A stretch of DNA of 64,000 bases from Colletotrichum lupini (Eukaryota; Ascomycota; Sordariomycetes; Glomerellales; Glomerellaceae): assembly GCF_023278565.1 (NCBI RefSeq), contig NC_064673.1, positions 930,001 to 994,000 of the forward strand. Reading direction: 5' to 3'. The position numbers and the translations under genes are program-made. Below the pieces are notes generated by a model. The model was not told the DNA's origin and did no database searches. It worked only from the letters and a program-made list of their open reading frames with translations. Shown here piece by piece: positions 1 through 12,088 of the stretch (its first letter is position 1; every line of letters starts with the position of its first letter).

Positions 1-3000
1 GACTTTGGCCTCGGGCTGCGGATATCTCGATGATCCTTCCAGCCAACCAAACTTAAAAACCTCATCCCACACCTCATGCATCCGTACCTGACTTAGCTGC
101 AACCGGCTTCGCGAGAATGCAACCACCATGCAGACACAAACCACACCGTCCCATCCATCTCACGCGCGCAACTGATGGGACGATGGATTACCTACACCAG
201 AGCACCTGAACCTGACATGCATGTGCCCCTACAGCACTGAGCAACCAAGACTCTAGGAGAACCACTGACATACAGCATATCCCGACCACCATCGTTTGGG
301 ACCCCAGCCTTGCCTTGGAAACCTCTGCTAGCGTCAGAGATCAGAGACCAACCGCTGGTAGTTTGCATAACACTCTCCGCGTCACTGCATAGACCCGCTC
401 CCTGTTCGGCCCATCGACAATGCACCATACGTCAGATCATCCCCTATTTCCCAACCCAAGACTCCCAACACCTCGAGCTCGGACGGTCAGACTATGGACG
501 AGCAAACGCACAGCCTTCCTCCAGAGACAGCTTTCCCCACAACATAATTCTGCTGCCTTGCTCCTGCGAGCGCAAGATTTCCTACCGTCAGTGCATTCGT
601 GTCGCCATAGCAGTGGACGTGGCCGTCAGCCACGGCCGTATTGCGGATTGTCGTGTGTCAGAATTGGAAGCTCTGTTCATCCCAAAGCTCCTGCACTGCG
701 AGGCAGTTGATTCCCTGCCTCCCCACGTCACTCAACCATCGCTCAGGGTCCAAAATCGCCCATCTGCTTGCCTATGGCTCGGTTGCGTCTACGAGAGCCA
801 ATGCTTTGCGGTACGGAGTACCTTGGAGCTCCGTTCTCTTTGTTTGAAAATATCCGCCACTATGATGCGAATCGGCACATGGAGCTTGGCATTAAGCGAC
901 GTTGGCTGCGAACGCTTCGTAGTTCAGAGTCTCGACCAGACGTCTGCTCGTTTCCGGGTGGGTTATCAAGTATCCAGGGTCCAGATCTTCCAAGGGTCGA
1001 AAAAAGGCGATGCCGTAGTCGTGCACTCCCACCTCCCATAACTCCGGGTCGATCTTAATCTCGCCGGCGTATGCCGTCTATGGGGTACTAGCAGAATCAG
1101 CGGTTCCTATGAACCTTGCCCCAATTGACCAAGTTTCTCCCATACTTGGCTTTACAACCCACGACTAACATGACGTTTGGATGGGTGGAATTGTAGCGGT
1201 TGAGTCTGGATTCGCGGGAGGTGCCCTGAACCGCCGCATATGACCTTAACCCAACCTTCGTGCCTCCATCGCGGCACTCTTACCTGAGCCAGTGGCTTGA
1301 CACAGGCGTAATGGCTTCGGTCAACAGACGCCCGATAGAAGCTTTGTCGCCGCAAGCGGCGCAAGCGGGATGCCACGCAGCCACGAGGGAGCTCTTAGCG
1401 GGTCATTAGGCGCGGCCATATCCATCAGAGCGTCTGACGGACTCGCTGGCAATGCCAAATGGCCTGCCAAACGTCCGTCCCACGGGACGTCGTCCGAGCG
1501 CGCAACCAAACCTCAACGAGGTCTGCCAAGTCTTCCTTCGTCCGCTCGTCGTCAAACCCTGGAGCAGCCAGCGAAGAAATCTCTGCCCGTGAGGGACGCA
1601 ACACTTCCGCGGGCACCGCGATGTACGAGATCAGTTGTCTGCACCTACGAAGCTGATCGGCTCGCCAAAGATCCGCATCTAAAGTCTGTCATGCATGCAC
1701 CCCGATATTCACCTGCAAGTTATGGTTTCCCTCGGCCCCATGCAACGCGTGCTTGTCCCGAAAATTTAGAGCTTTCCCCCGCCTCTTGCCTGCAGTCCCG
1801 TTCGTGCGGGCTGTGACTGTGAGAGGTAGTCCAATCACGTTCGCCTCGGTCCACCCCGACCGGTCGGGCACGAACTGAGGATTCCGGCCCGGGGCCGAGT
1901 CACGGGCTCTACGTGTCCCCCGCGTGCGTGCGGCAGCATACTTCAGTTGGCTTTATCATAACGCCCAAGCCGAAATTTTGCAGAACAAGTGGGAAAAATT
2001 GGAAACAAGGTCCTGCCTGGGAGGTTGGATAACACACGTTTGTCGTGTGAGCTCCCTGGTAGGCTTCGACAAGCTGCACATGTAGCGAGTGCATTTGCTT
2101 ACTGCAAGTCTGACCTGACGAGGCTTTTTTCTTTTCAGCTCCCAAAGCTGACAGCCTGACCTAACAATTGCAATTCCAGCAAATCTCACTCAGGGGGTCT
2201 CAGACCTGCGCTGCGCCATCCCGTTGCAAAGATGTCAGCCTCACAAATGTGCCCACGAAATTTCGTTTCTGGCCCAACAGGAATGATTCCTGGTCACCTC
2301 TCCCCCTGACTTGGCAGACCTGCCACAAATGGCGACATCGCATCAGCAGTCTCGAGACATCGTCCCCCCTCCTGAGCTCTTCTGGGCCAAACTGCTTTCT
2401 TTTTCTTTCCTCTCGCTGTCGGATTCCGTATGCTCGTCTCCGCAACAAGGCTTGCCAAGATGCCAATGCATTTCGTATTCCGGCGGGTGGGAGGGGGAGG
2501 CAACCGTCTCCAGGAACGCCGGGCATTGGGAACATCCCTACAGAGGATACCCGCCTTGTCTTGCAACACTCCCTTCGGTCCGGTTCTCCTAAGCAGGGCA
2601 CGCGGGTAACGGGTTTTTTTGGTTGTTTTATTCCCCACGTTCTTTTCCTCTCCCTGAGAAAATTCGTATGTTTCCACAAAAATGTCTTTTTATACCCGAA
2701 AGATCGACAGTCGCAAGGGAATTGTCAATGGAGGGGCGGGCGGGGGATTGATCTTCGGGCTCCCCGCCAGGATTTCCCGTGTTTAGGTGAGCGTTTTTCT
2801 TCTTTCCTTTTTTTTTCTTTGGTTCCTGTGTACTCCGGACGGAGTACCTCTCCACATACGCAGGTCGGCCAGTTCCGGGTCGCTGTCTCTACCTGAGTCC
2901 CTCGTGCAGGTCTCCACTTGGGGGAGGGGAGGGGAGATGTCAGTGGTCGGAGTTGCGAAATTCTGGGGATGGGGGGCGTGTTTGTATTTCCATTTGTCGG

Positions 3001-5068
3001 GGATATGTATGTGCGTGCTTTGTGGGAGTGTGGTACGAAATCAGATCATGTGCAAGGAGATTTAACAATAGGGTATCCGTAAAGGTTTGTGTTTGTATGC
3101 GTGTACGGGAGTGACCACGTGCTCTTCCGGTGATGAACGTATACGTGAAATATGACAAAGTAACATAACCACCATCAGGCAGGTTCTTTGCGCGACGGGA
3201 TATGCTTCTCCTGGAGGGTGGTTTGCTCGTTTTCTGAGTGCATGAATTGCTTTCTTGGGCCCACGCGATGGAACTGTGTCCGTGGGATGAAGTGGGAAGT
3301 GGGGGGCTGATGCTGTGATGGTGTTCACGAGATGTTGACCGCGGCACACGTGCTACGCAAACAGTGAGTGATCTCAAAGAGAGGAGATAATACGTGTAGC
3401 TTTCAATATCGTTCTTTACGACATATGATGTCGTGTACAAGCTGAGCGCTAGGCAATTACGAAGATGAGTTGGATGATACTGTGTCGGCGGCAGAGTATG
3501 ACTTTCCCAACGAATGTAGTTTGTGCTTGCCTGGGTGCTGATATCTCACCGGCGGTACTGAAAAGAATAAAGTCTCGTAAGCAACAGGTCAGGGTCGATA
3601 TGAGAAACTTGGACTTTGGCATTGCTGTATGATTTACGTCCTCTCGTGCTTGGAATATGTTCCAACCTGGGACATGGACCTCGTAAGCAGGCTGGATGTT
3701 TACGGTGTCCCATTCTCGTGCGGTATTGGTCAGTGAGCAATCGCTTGTTGAAATGACGATTCATCATGTACTCTTTGCGTCTGGAATAGCTTATCTATTG
3801 TTGACTTGTAGAGCCGGCGTTGACGGAGTGAGCGGGCAGTACCCTTGTTGAGCGTCGGTACAGCGAAGTCCAGCGACTGCGAGATACCTGTCGGCGAGAG
3901 AGGGTGTTTGGTATTAACAAAATCCCTGTGGTGCAGCTATGGTTGGGCTAAGGAACAATGTTGGCCTGCTGTGGGACAGTCCTGATGGTGTAGTACGAGC
4001 AACCGATTGGGAGGGCTGCCAAATTCTATTTCTCGTGGGATTCTGTATCAGGCTTGAATCGGGGGTATCGGACTCGCTAAACCCCTTGAATGATCTTGAC
4101 TTGATCTCTTATTGGGTCCGCGCCATTGAATGCTGTCTATTATTGCGACTGAGACGGTTAGACAGAACATTCGATGCTAGATATGAGTGAAGGGACTCAT
4201 TTCGGGGGGATGGGGGCAGTCAGTCAACGACAAAGAATATCATGAAGGAAGGGAAGCAAGAGGTACTGTTTGGTCCGAGGTTCGGGGCAGATCTGTGCCT
4301 GTGATGGGAGAGCTAGTAATGAAGGGTGAGTGGGGGGGGGGGCCTGAAACGTACCGTTTATATGGAATATAAAATGTAGGACTAGGCAGAGGTCTTTCAT
4401 GGCTTTATTGATCGCCGGTCTCGATGATTGAGAAAACAGATGAGAGACACCAGAGATCCTAGGCTGGAAATGTAAAAGCACGTGCTGGATCTTTGCGAGG
4501 ATTCTGGTATACCTAGTGTGTAGCAGAAGCCCACTCGTGAGCACTCGCGAGCACTCTTGCGCTTGACGCCTGTTAACTTTTCTCGAATATCAAAGTACTG
4601 CATGTACTGGCGACTGTGATGAGGCCTGTCAGTAGCTCGAACGCCGAATACAAACCCGAGTCTTACCTTGCACCCCGTCTGAGTATCTCTTTCTGGAAAT
4701 TTTGACTTTAGACTCGAGTTGAGAGGCCTAAAGAGGGGTTGATCAGAGAAGCTTCATCAAACTTTTGTATGCGTTTGTCACTCGGCCCGTAGCCTCACTT
4801 GAGAGCGGTACACAGAGAAATATTCTGGATGAAGATTCGTAAATTTGTCACGGTACCTATATCCATACATGCCATCTTGTCATCTTGATTCTAGTACCTG
4901 TATCGACCAGTCCCCCTTCAGTTTGTAGAATCAAGAAAAAGTTCATGCGCCAGTCATTAAGAGAGAAAAGAAAAGCAGGTTGAAACACCGTGTCCCAAAT
5001 TTGGCAATCCGTAGCCCAGTTCATAAATGCATCGCATCGCCTATTCCTGGAGGACAGACGCAGAGTGC
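1..5068. other. Gene-free stretch, left end
   Basis: I see no supportable gene here. Open frames are short, mostly lack a good ATG, and show no family resemblance. The stretch holds pyrimidine-rich tracts near 2.39-2.42 and 2.80-2.82 kb, an 11-G run near 4.33 kb, and a near-perfect palindrome at 2830-2847 (GTACTCCG-GA-CGGAGTAC). A related TACGGAGTAC lies at 812-821. Confidence 0.55.
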
Positions 5069-5646
5069 TTATTTCGCAACGACGACGACTGCGAAAGAAG
5101 AACCCCTGGTCAGCACTCAAGATTTCAATAGTCCATATGCGAAGTCAAAAACGTACCGGAAGACTGCTGAACGACCTGGTTAATCTGCCCAACCAAGCCC
5201 TGGTCAATAAACTGTCCCAAGTTCACCTGCCCGACCCCGCCAATGAGCCCCAAGTTGAGGCCACCCAGATTCAGCTGCGCCAGGTTGACGTTGCCGAACA
5301 CGCCCTGCTGCTGGATCGCCAGCACGGTGGACAGCTGCTGCAGCTGCAGCAGGGTGTTGAGGTCAAAGTTTTGGGCGGCGAACAGGTTCTGGAAGGCGGC
5401 GAGGTTGAGGTTGTTGACCTGGCCCAGCTGGCCGAGCCCCTGGAGGTTGAGGTTGTTGAGGGCAAGGAGGTAGTTTAGGTCGAGGCTGCGGAAGCCTTGG
5501 AGGTTGTTGAGGTTTGCGAGGTCGATGTTGTTCTTGTTGTTGTTGTTGTTGTTGCCGTTGCCCTGGCGAGGTTCTAGGGTGTCGGCGACGGGTGCCGCGG
5601 CGGCGAAGGCGGTAAGGGTGGAGAGGATGATGGTTGAGAAGCGCAT
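5069..5646 (-). CDS. Secreted Asn/Leu/Gln-rich protein, Cys-free (paralog-like A)
   Basis: Family not recognised. The product is about 169 residues. A signal peptide covers residues 1-17 or so (MRFSTIILSTLTAFAAA), followed by a short pro-like stretch ending LEPRQ, an Asn-rich linker (about residues 29-40), and about 120 residues dominated by N, L, Q, G, V and A in loose NLxxLxxLN-type repeats. There is no Cys or Trp and few charged residues. Exon 1 is 5157-5646. A GTACGT donor and a TTCTTTCGCAG acceptor with an upstream CTGAC branch-like site define an intron at 5089-5156. Exon 2 (5069-5088) adds a short VVVVAK tail; reading through would instead give an unrelated tail. The gene shares its architecture and an identical 16-bp upstream element with the gene at 8645-9526. 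A surface, cell-wall or self-assembling role is inference only. Confidence 0.8.
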
Positions 5647-5700
5647 TTTGGCTGGTTGGTAGATTGGGGGGGTTTGATTAAAAATGTATTATGTTTGAAG

Positions 5701-5716
5701 AGAGCACAGCTCTTGA
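5701..5716. promoter_or_regulatory. Shared upstream element, copy 1
   Basis: The sequence AGAGCACAGCTCTTGA starts 55 nt upstream of the first secreted-protein ATG. Its core AGAGC-ACA-GCTCT is an inverted repeat with a 3-nt spacer. The same 16 bases occur upstream of the second secreted-protein gene at 9668-9683. A transcription-factor site is inferred from conservation and symmetry. Confidence 0.5.
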
Positions 5717-5780
5717 TTGTTCCTGTAAAGAGTGGTTTTGGTTTTGTTTGTAAACGACCTGAAAGGAGTGAAGAGAACAA

Positions 5781-5791
5781 AGAGCACAGCT
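5781..5791. promoter_or_regulatory. Shared upstream element, partial copy
   Basis: AGAGCACAGCT matches the first 11 bases of the shared element. It lies 135 nt upstream of the first secreted-protein start, close to the 142-nt distance of the full copy upstream of the second gene. Confidence 0.35.
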
Positions 5792-8644
5792 GGTTGTTGG
5801 TTAGTATGGTATTCTGTTCATCTGGCCTTGAGATGAGACCCACCTCTGAAGAGAATGAATGAAGGGAATGAGTGAGATCGGACTGGATGAAGAGACTTGA
5901 ATGCGTGTGGATGGAGAAGAAAGAAGAATATGTGATGTTCGCGGCGGGACGGGTGGCTTATACGTCGACGAGAGCAGAAGCCAAGATACTCGGAGCCAAG
6001 AGTGCTGTACGTCGACGTCTGAACTCTTCAGCAAGGCATGAGGCGTTTGGGCCATTGCCAAGTGCGAATTAAGGTACGATTTGCGCTCGGAAGAGTCGTG
6101 AACGAGTGATCCGATGCGTATCAGAGTCTCGATATCGCTGGTACGGAATAATGTTGGATCAAACGGGTTGACAGGGGGGGAGGGGGGCCCAACATTGAGA
6201 CTAGGGGTCGTGAGGGGACGCGTAGAGCATGGAAGAGAGGACGTTTCTTCGGATGACGGAAGCGATGCCACCCTTGGCACGATCTAGCGACTTATGCTGG
6301 GATGATTGCGAGCTGAATGAAAGCGAATTAAAGACTACGGTAGGAAAGCAATATCACTATACACGTACACTTCAGCGTCTCTCGTGAGGCGTTTATCTCC
6401 AGATATAATCTTTGGAGATGGAAATTCATTTTTAAGCATAGACAGATTAGAAGAGATTCACTCGCAATCCCTTTGGTTGTGACGAGACTTAGTAATCAAA
6501 GTTTATGGTGAGGAAACGAAGTAAGACAAGGCCATTGAGGCTCTCGTGGGCCAAGCAACGTAACGCAATGCCCAAATAACCTTACTTGGCGGGTCCTGCG
6601 GCTACTCGGCCGACGGCAAATGGTGACACGGAATTCTTCATCCCAGCCATCGCCAAGCCGGCACATGGCCCTTCCAGCCAGTTTCCTTCCCGCGGACTTT
6701 GTGTGAGAGAAGGGAGACAGGGGACGGGAGACGGAAACTGGAATAGACTCATGAGATCTACACATAGAACCGAGCCAAAAATCCGTTTCGTAGGGTCTGA
6801 TGATGAGAAGCAGCGGTGGAAAAGGACTTGGTTTGATCACAGGTTTTGTGAGGGTGGTGTTGGGTATGTGCGACGACAATGCGGAGGGAAGTTGGAAGAA
6901 GAAGTGGAAAAGCAAGGGGCGGCGGTGTGGCGGCATTCAGTCAGACACTTGCGAGCTGGGACGATGCTGCGATGACAGGTGTGTCATCCGAAAAGACCTG
7001 CGTACCGAGCTGGAACAACTGGTATGCTCGGCCGGGTGATGAGAAGTCCGATGGGTCGTCCCAAGGCTGGGCCCGCTGGGGTCTCTGACAGCAGTCAAGA
7101 CGGGACGAATGAAGTTGGTCTCGTTGCACTCGCGTCAGGATTTTCGGCTCTGCCTTAGGAGACTGCCGAGCCGGCTCGCCGGCGATGCGTTGTATCAGGG
7201 TGGCATTGATCATCGAATTGGGGTGCGAGGACATCATCCCATTCTCGCTCTTGGTATTGGAATGAGTGGTTGTGAATGGCATAGTCCAAGCAGGGACTCA
7301 ACGCAGAGAATCGAGAGAGACGGGAGGAGGAGGACCGTCGACGTCGGAGCGGCTCAACTAAGGTTTAGTGGCTGTTTAAACTCGTGTCAGTGGGGTCCAT
7401 CAGCATCCCTCGGACCTCTGTACGGCCCCTGCAAGTCTTGACCAGGCGTTAATTGGCCATTACAGACCCCGCAATTCTCCTCTTCCAGCAAGTCAGAGCC
7501 TCTAGCGTCACTGACAAGCGGTCCGGGCGCAATGTGCAGCACACAGTGACCCTACCGCCGCCCTTTTCCTGCTGTCGTCGGAACCCCCCTGCTCGGCTCA
7601 CCAACCCCGAACCCCTCCAAGTGTCTCAGGCTTCTGTCGATGAGGCATCTTCCCTCCATGGCATTGACGACAAGGGAACGCGCGACAGGGCTGCAGATGT
7701 CACACCCTGGTTCTTCACCTTCTTTTCTTTTGACGTCCCCTTTCCCCGCAACCCGGGTGTTCTACGCTTCCGGGAAGAGGAGGGTTGGGTTTGCGTTTGA
7801 CGAGGGCATCTCGGTACCATACATGACTGTCGACTTTTGATGCTAAAACTCAGTGAGGAGGCGAACGGATTTTATGTGCTCGTCATATCGTCCACCATCA
7901 CGATGAGAACCCTTTCCTACCCAAGTGTAAATCATTCACTGATCAGGTGCACTGGATTTAGACGTCAAATACCTTTAGCCGACTGGAATGAAAATGAAGG
8001 TGACATGGTATGGCAAACATTGTGCTGAGTCAGAAGTAATCAAATCGATCAAAGGAAAATTCATCGAGGATAAGCTTAAGTCAATATGCTGTCAACAAAC
8101 TTGGCATTCGAACAGGGATATCCCGCCCTAAACATGAACCCCTCGCGACATCAGCAAAGTTTTGAGACAGACACAACTATCAACGGAAGGAAAGTAAAAC
8201 TCAAAGTAAAACTCAAAGGTTTTGGCAGGTGGATCATTGACACTTTTTTTTTCATAAACTACATTAAAGCACTTGCCAAATCCTAGTCTGATATGTAGAG
8301 CCGTTGAACAATGCACCGTTACCCATCCCCATGTCATGTGGACCACCGATTCCCAACCCCTTTCTAGGAGACCAATGAGTGCTACCACGGCCATACTAAT
8401 GTCACCTCAACCTTCAGTAGAGACCGTCCACTAAGGATGTCAAACCCAACCGATCACGCGGCGCGGGTTCCCTCACACCTCCGCAACGCATGAGACATCT
8501 AAACAAACACAGTGGCGCCCCCAGTGCTAAACACTGATTGAATGATTGCTCCTTGCACCGTAGAAATTGTGTCAATTACATTTTTGCAGTTACATCGCCC
8601 TGTACACTGTATGCTCCCTCCCCTGAACTTCGGCAGCAAATTGT

Positions 8645-8899
8645 TCACTGGATCTTGACAACCTGGACGCCGCCGAGCTGGACGCCGCCGAGGACGAGAC
8701 CCTGCTGCATTAGAGCGACAACCTGGACCTGGTTGACGAGGCCGACGGCGTTGAGCTGGGCGAGCTGCTGAAGCTGGGCGAGCATCACGAGCTGCTGCTG
8801 CGCCTGGAGCTGGGCGAGGGCCTGGACGTTGACGACGTTCTGGAGGTTCATGGCCGCGAGGAGGAGCTGGATGTTCTGGAGCAATAGGGCGTTGTTGTT

Positions 8900-8935
<36 letters not shown>

Positions 8936-9526
8936 GCGGTTGTTTCCATTGTTGCGGTTGTTACCATTGTTGTTATTGTTGTTGCCCTTGTTGCCCTTGT
9001 TGTTGTTGTTGCCCTTCTGGTAGTCTCCCATGGCCTTCTCAGCCTGCTTAGCAGCCTCCTTGGCAGCCTCCTTTTGCTTGTCTTCGGCCTGCTTGGCCGC
9101 GTCCTCCTGTGCCTTCTTCGCAGCGTCCTCTGCAGCCTTCTTGGCGGCTTCCTCTTGTGCCTTCTTCGCGGCCTCAGCGGCGGCGTCGGCACCCTCAGCA
9201 GGAGGGGCGGCGGCCGGGGGAGCGGCCTCGGCCGGGGGAGCAGCGGCAGCGCCCTCGCCAGCCTTGGCGGCGTCTTCGGCCGCCTTCTTGGCAGCTTCCT
9301 CTTCAGCCTTCTTCTTCGCCTCCTCGGCGGCGGCGTCCGCGGGAGCAGCGGCGGGAGCCTCAGCGGCGGGAGCAGCAGGTGCAGCAGCAGGTGCAGCAAC
9401 AGGAGCAGCAGCTGCGGGAGCAGCGGCCGGGGCCTGGGCGATGGCCTGGCGGGTGTCCAGCTGCTTGGGGATGCTCAGACCCGACACCAGGCCGGTAGCA
9501 ATGAGAAGGATCATGAAGGACTTCAT
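8645..9526 (-). CDS. Secreted Ala-rich / poly-Asn / aliphatic-Gln protein, Cys-free (paralog-like B)
   Basis: Family not recognised. The 293-residue product is encoded in one coding exon. An N-terminal signal peptide (MKSFMILLIATGLVSG) is followed by LDTRQ, parallel to LEPRQ in the neighbour. Residues about 30-165 are Ala/Pro-rich and then carry repeated AAKKAAEDAAKKAQEDAAK-like helical units with alternating K and E. Residues about 166-212 are Asn-rich, ending in a run of about 15 Asn. Residues 213-293 consist of L, V, Q, N, A, G and M with a single Lys near the end and an LGGVQLGG motif resembling LGGLNLG in the neighbour. There is no Cys or Trp. The leader probably has an intron at 9563-9620 (GTAAGT donor, CGCTGAC branch, CTCCAG acceptor). 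The helical part resembles LEA-like repeats only by composition. A surface or matrix protein is inferred. Confidence 0.82.
8891..8936. repeat. GTT trinucleotide repeat encoding poly-Asn
   Basis: An almost pure GTT tract (AAC on the coding strand, with one ATT) encodes the terminal Asn run of the secreted protein at 8645-9526. It is likely to be length-polymorphic between strains. Confidence 0.9.
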
Positions 9527-9667
9527 TGTGGAATGACTGTCGTGAAGAGAAAACGGTACAAACTGGAGATTCTAGTCAGCGTTGTGTTTCTAGCCAGCCC
9601 TGGATGGGAGGAAAACTTACAATTGGGGTATCAAGGAATGACAGAGAAGCTGAGAATGAATGGAAAT

Positions 9668-9683
9668 AGAGCACAGCTCTTGA
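9668..9683. promoter_or_regulatory. Shared upstream element, copy 2
   Basis: AGAGCACAGCTCTTGA is identical over 16 bases to 5701-5716 and sits 142-157 nt upstream of the second secreted-protein ATG. It lies beyond the inferred leader intron, so it may be in the promoter or the first non-coding exon. Confidence 0.5.
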
Positions 9684-11730
9684 AGAATAGAATTGAAAAG
9701 TTTGATGTAGAAAAAAGACACTGTCCTGAGAGAAGGGATGAGGAATAAAACATACTCTGGTTCGGGGAAATGAAGTCTATTTAACTTCACATCTTCCCGG
9801 ACTGTCATTAAGCATAAGTCTTTGTGTGGACCAGGCCCAGTATTGGGCTGGCGCTCCCCTCCCCCCAGCCCAGAGCCTCTGCTGATCAGATGGCATCTAC
9901 CAGGGCTCATGAGACAGATGCCATCCGGAATTTTCGGGTTGCGTAACATGCCAACGGTCTGCCAGGCTGGTGGCGTCTTGCAAGTTGCCTCCCCAAGGTG
10001 CGAAGCAGGATGCAAGGTCTCCACCCTTGAAAGACCGGCATACGATGGGTGTGCTGAATCCGGTCTCAGTTCGTGCCCCGGTAGAAAACAGATGGCACCC
10101 GTCACCTCAACTCTAAACCGCGATGCCAAAATCTCAATGGGCCCAAGGCTCCAGGCGTTCTTCGTGATTCGTCCTCCCGGCTGTTTCGACTGATCAGAGC
10201 CGTTCTTGGCGCTTTGGAGATCAGACCGCAAGCCGCCCATGTGGTACACCTCCGCCCCGCACACAAGCCTGAACAAGACACAACCTTGTCACTCTTAACC
10301 ACGAGGAGAGGCTGTGAAGCCTCGTGAGGGTATATGCGTCGTTGTGTATGTGTGTGAGTGGTTTGCGGGAGCAACAATGACTAAAAAGTTGGCCAGCGTT
10401 CCTCTACGCCAAGGCGTCCATCAGGGGCTCCCTGCGTCAGATATTGTTAGCGGGTGTTAAGGTTGCGGGCCGGAGGCAGGGGCGCGGCCTAGCACCACGG
10501 ATCACTTGCCTGAGTCTCTTCCGACGTCTCATCCCCCACGATCGCCCGGTCATGGACGGAACACCAGAAAGCCGTGGAAAATTTGGTAGAGCCTTCAATA
10601 TTGCTACTTTATGCCCTAGTAACGTAGGCAGGCATTGGATTCACTGTTGAGGCGAGGCGAATCCTGTGTGTAAAATTTCCCGGAAGATCATACGTAATAA
10701 GCTCACGGCACTTCTTAAACCAGATTCAGGGGTATGAGAACTTCGTTGGGAAACGGAACATGAGAGAGAAAGACGAGCGGCGATCTTGATCGTCGTCAGC
10801 GAGGATGACTCGGAGAAAATAGCAATTTGAAGACTGTCAAGGACTCCAGCCAGCAGCGTTCGGACTGTGAAGATCGAAAAATCTCGAGCAAGACACTCAT
10901 CTGTTCTCACCAAGAACGGCACGCTGGGCCCGTCCCCAGCCGTTTTCTTTGGTCGAAGCTCGCAAGGATCAAGAGGATGCAACTCTGCAAGGGCGAACTG
11001 CACCTAAGTTTCAGGCGCAGTCAATTCCAAAATAACCTTGTTTTTTAGGATGACTGCTTATTTAGACTTGGCAAGCCCCGACCAACAGCCCCCAAGTACT
11101 GGTAGCAGAGGTATATCATTGCTTGCGTGACTCTGAACATCGCGAACTGCTTGGGCCATGGAATATTGTGCACGATGGGTTGCTTGTCGATTCCGTGACT
11201 TGAAGTTGAATCGTTATTTGGCTATAGGGTAGGGTCCAAAGCACCTCTGCATCGGAGGCCCTCTACCACCATCTGTCTCGACGTAGCCCGAGAGTGTGAT
11301 TGCGGCGTACTGGTCGCCCATTTGAGTCCAACGGCAAAGGCGCGGCAGCCGATGTTGCAATGCTGTGCCCTAGACTCGAAAACTCTAGACTGTCAGTTGA
11401 ACGCTTGAGATATCGTCGAACACGCCACTTGAGGCAACAATTGCGGCATCAGTGGGAAGGCTGGTTCGCGTTGCTCACTTGAGCAAGGGCTCTTGAGATC
11501 CTACGGTATACTGGAGGATTCATGATTCTGGGCACCCTTACTTCCTAATTCGGGCTCTTGTTCCCAAACTCTTCGCGGCGCATCAGCCACCTTCAGTGAA
11601 TCATCCCGTATATGTATATTCATCCCAGCTCTCCTGAATACACCACAAGAGCAAGCCCATATAGACCCCCTTAATCCCGTCCCTGTCACCAGCCAGCAGG
11701 CGCCCTCTAGGTCGGGGGTCAGGTCAAACT

Positions 11731-11885
11731 GGCTGGTTGGTGGAGTAGTTAAAGGTCAACAGTTAAAACGCCAACCAGCCTACTCGACGACAGGCTTAGC
11801 GAGTACCCGAGTTCGAATCCCAGCATGAGCACCAAGAGATGTAGCTCCCAGTTCAGCACCGGGGGGGGTGAACTCTTTTTTTTTT
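11731..11885 (+). ncRNA. Candidate RNA polymerase III unit, tRNA-derived relic or SINE-like
   Basis: An A-box-like TGGTGGAGTAG (11738-11748) and a full B-box match AGTTCGAATCC (11810-11820) are followed by a run of ten T (11876-11885), a pol III terminator. The 10-bp arms GGCTGGTTGG and CCAACCAGCC pair perfectly around a 30-nt loop. A second hairpin (TACTCG/CGAGTA) lies just before the B box, and a third (AGTTCA/TGAACT) just before the T run. The T-stem pairs poorly and no matching acceptor stem is visible, so this is not an intact tRNA. Transcription is inferred from promoter boxes alone. Confidence 0.4.
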
Positions 11886-12088
11886 CTGGCGTAAGCGGGT
11901 GTCCTTAACCCATATCCTCTCAATTTGGCAGAGCGATTGTTCGCTGACTGATTGCATGCTCGTCACATTGACCATCTCCTGCGTGTCACCCCGTCTATCG
12001 TTATCGCACATCCAATGCCGCCGGGACCGCAATTGTTGATCGTAAATGGTATCTTTGAGTTATTTGTACATATGTTCATCTGCTGTCG

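Larger units (their letters stand above)
5647..8644. other. Intergenic region between the two secreted-protein genes
   Basis: I see no supportable gene. The right-hand part is downstream of the second secreted-protein gene. The left-hand part is the promoter and leader of the first, with the shared upstream elements listed separately. Near 8190-8215 a 13-nt unit (AAAGTAAAACTCA) occurs twice in tandem. Confidence 0.55.
9527..12088. other. Intergenic region with a pol III-like element
   Basis: I see no supportable protein gene. It holds the leader and promoter of the secreted-protein gene on its left and the candidate small RNA unit at 11731-11885, listed separately. Confidence 0.5.

Noticed and set aside
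9030..9748. Long plus-strand open frames opposite the Ala-rich secreted gene (Ser/Ala-rich and Gln/Arg-rich translations)
   Set aside because: They mirror the GC-rich Ala and Lys/Glu codons of the minus-strand gene, are entirely low-complexity, and lack their own signals.
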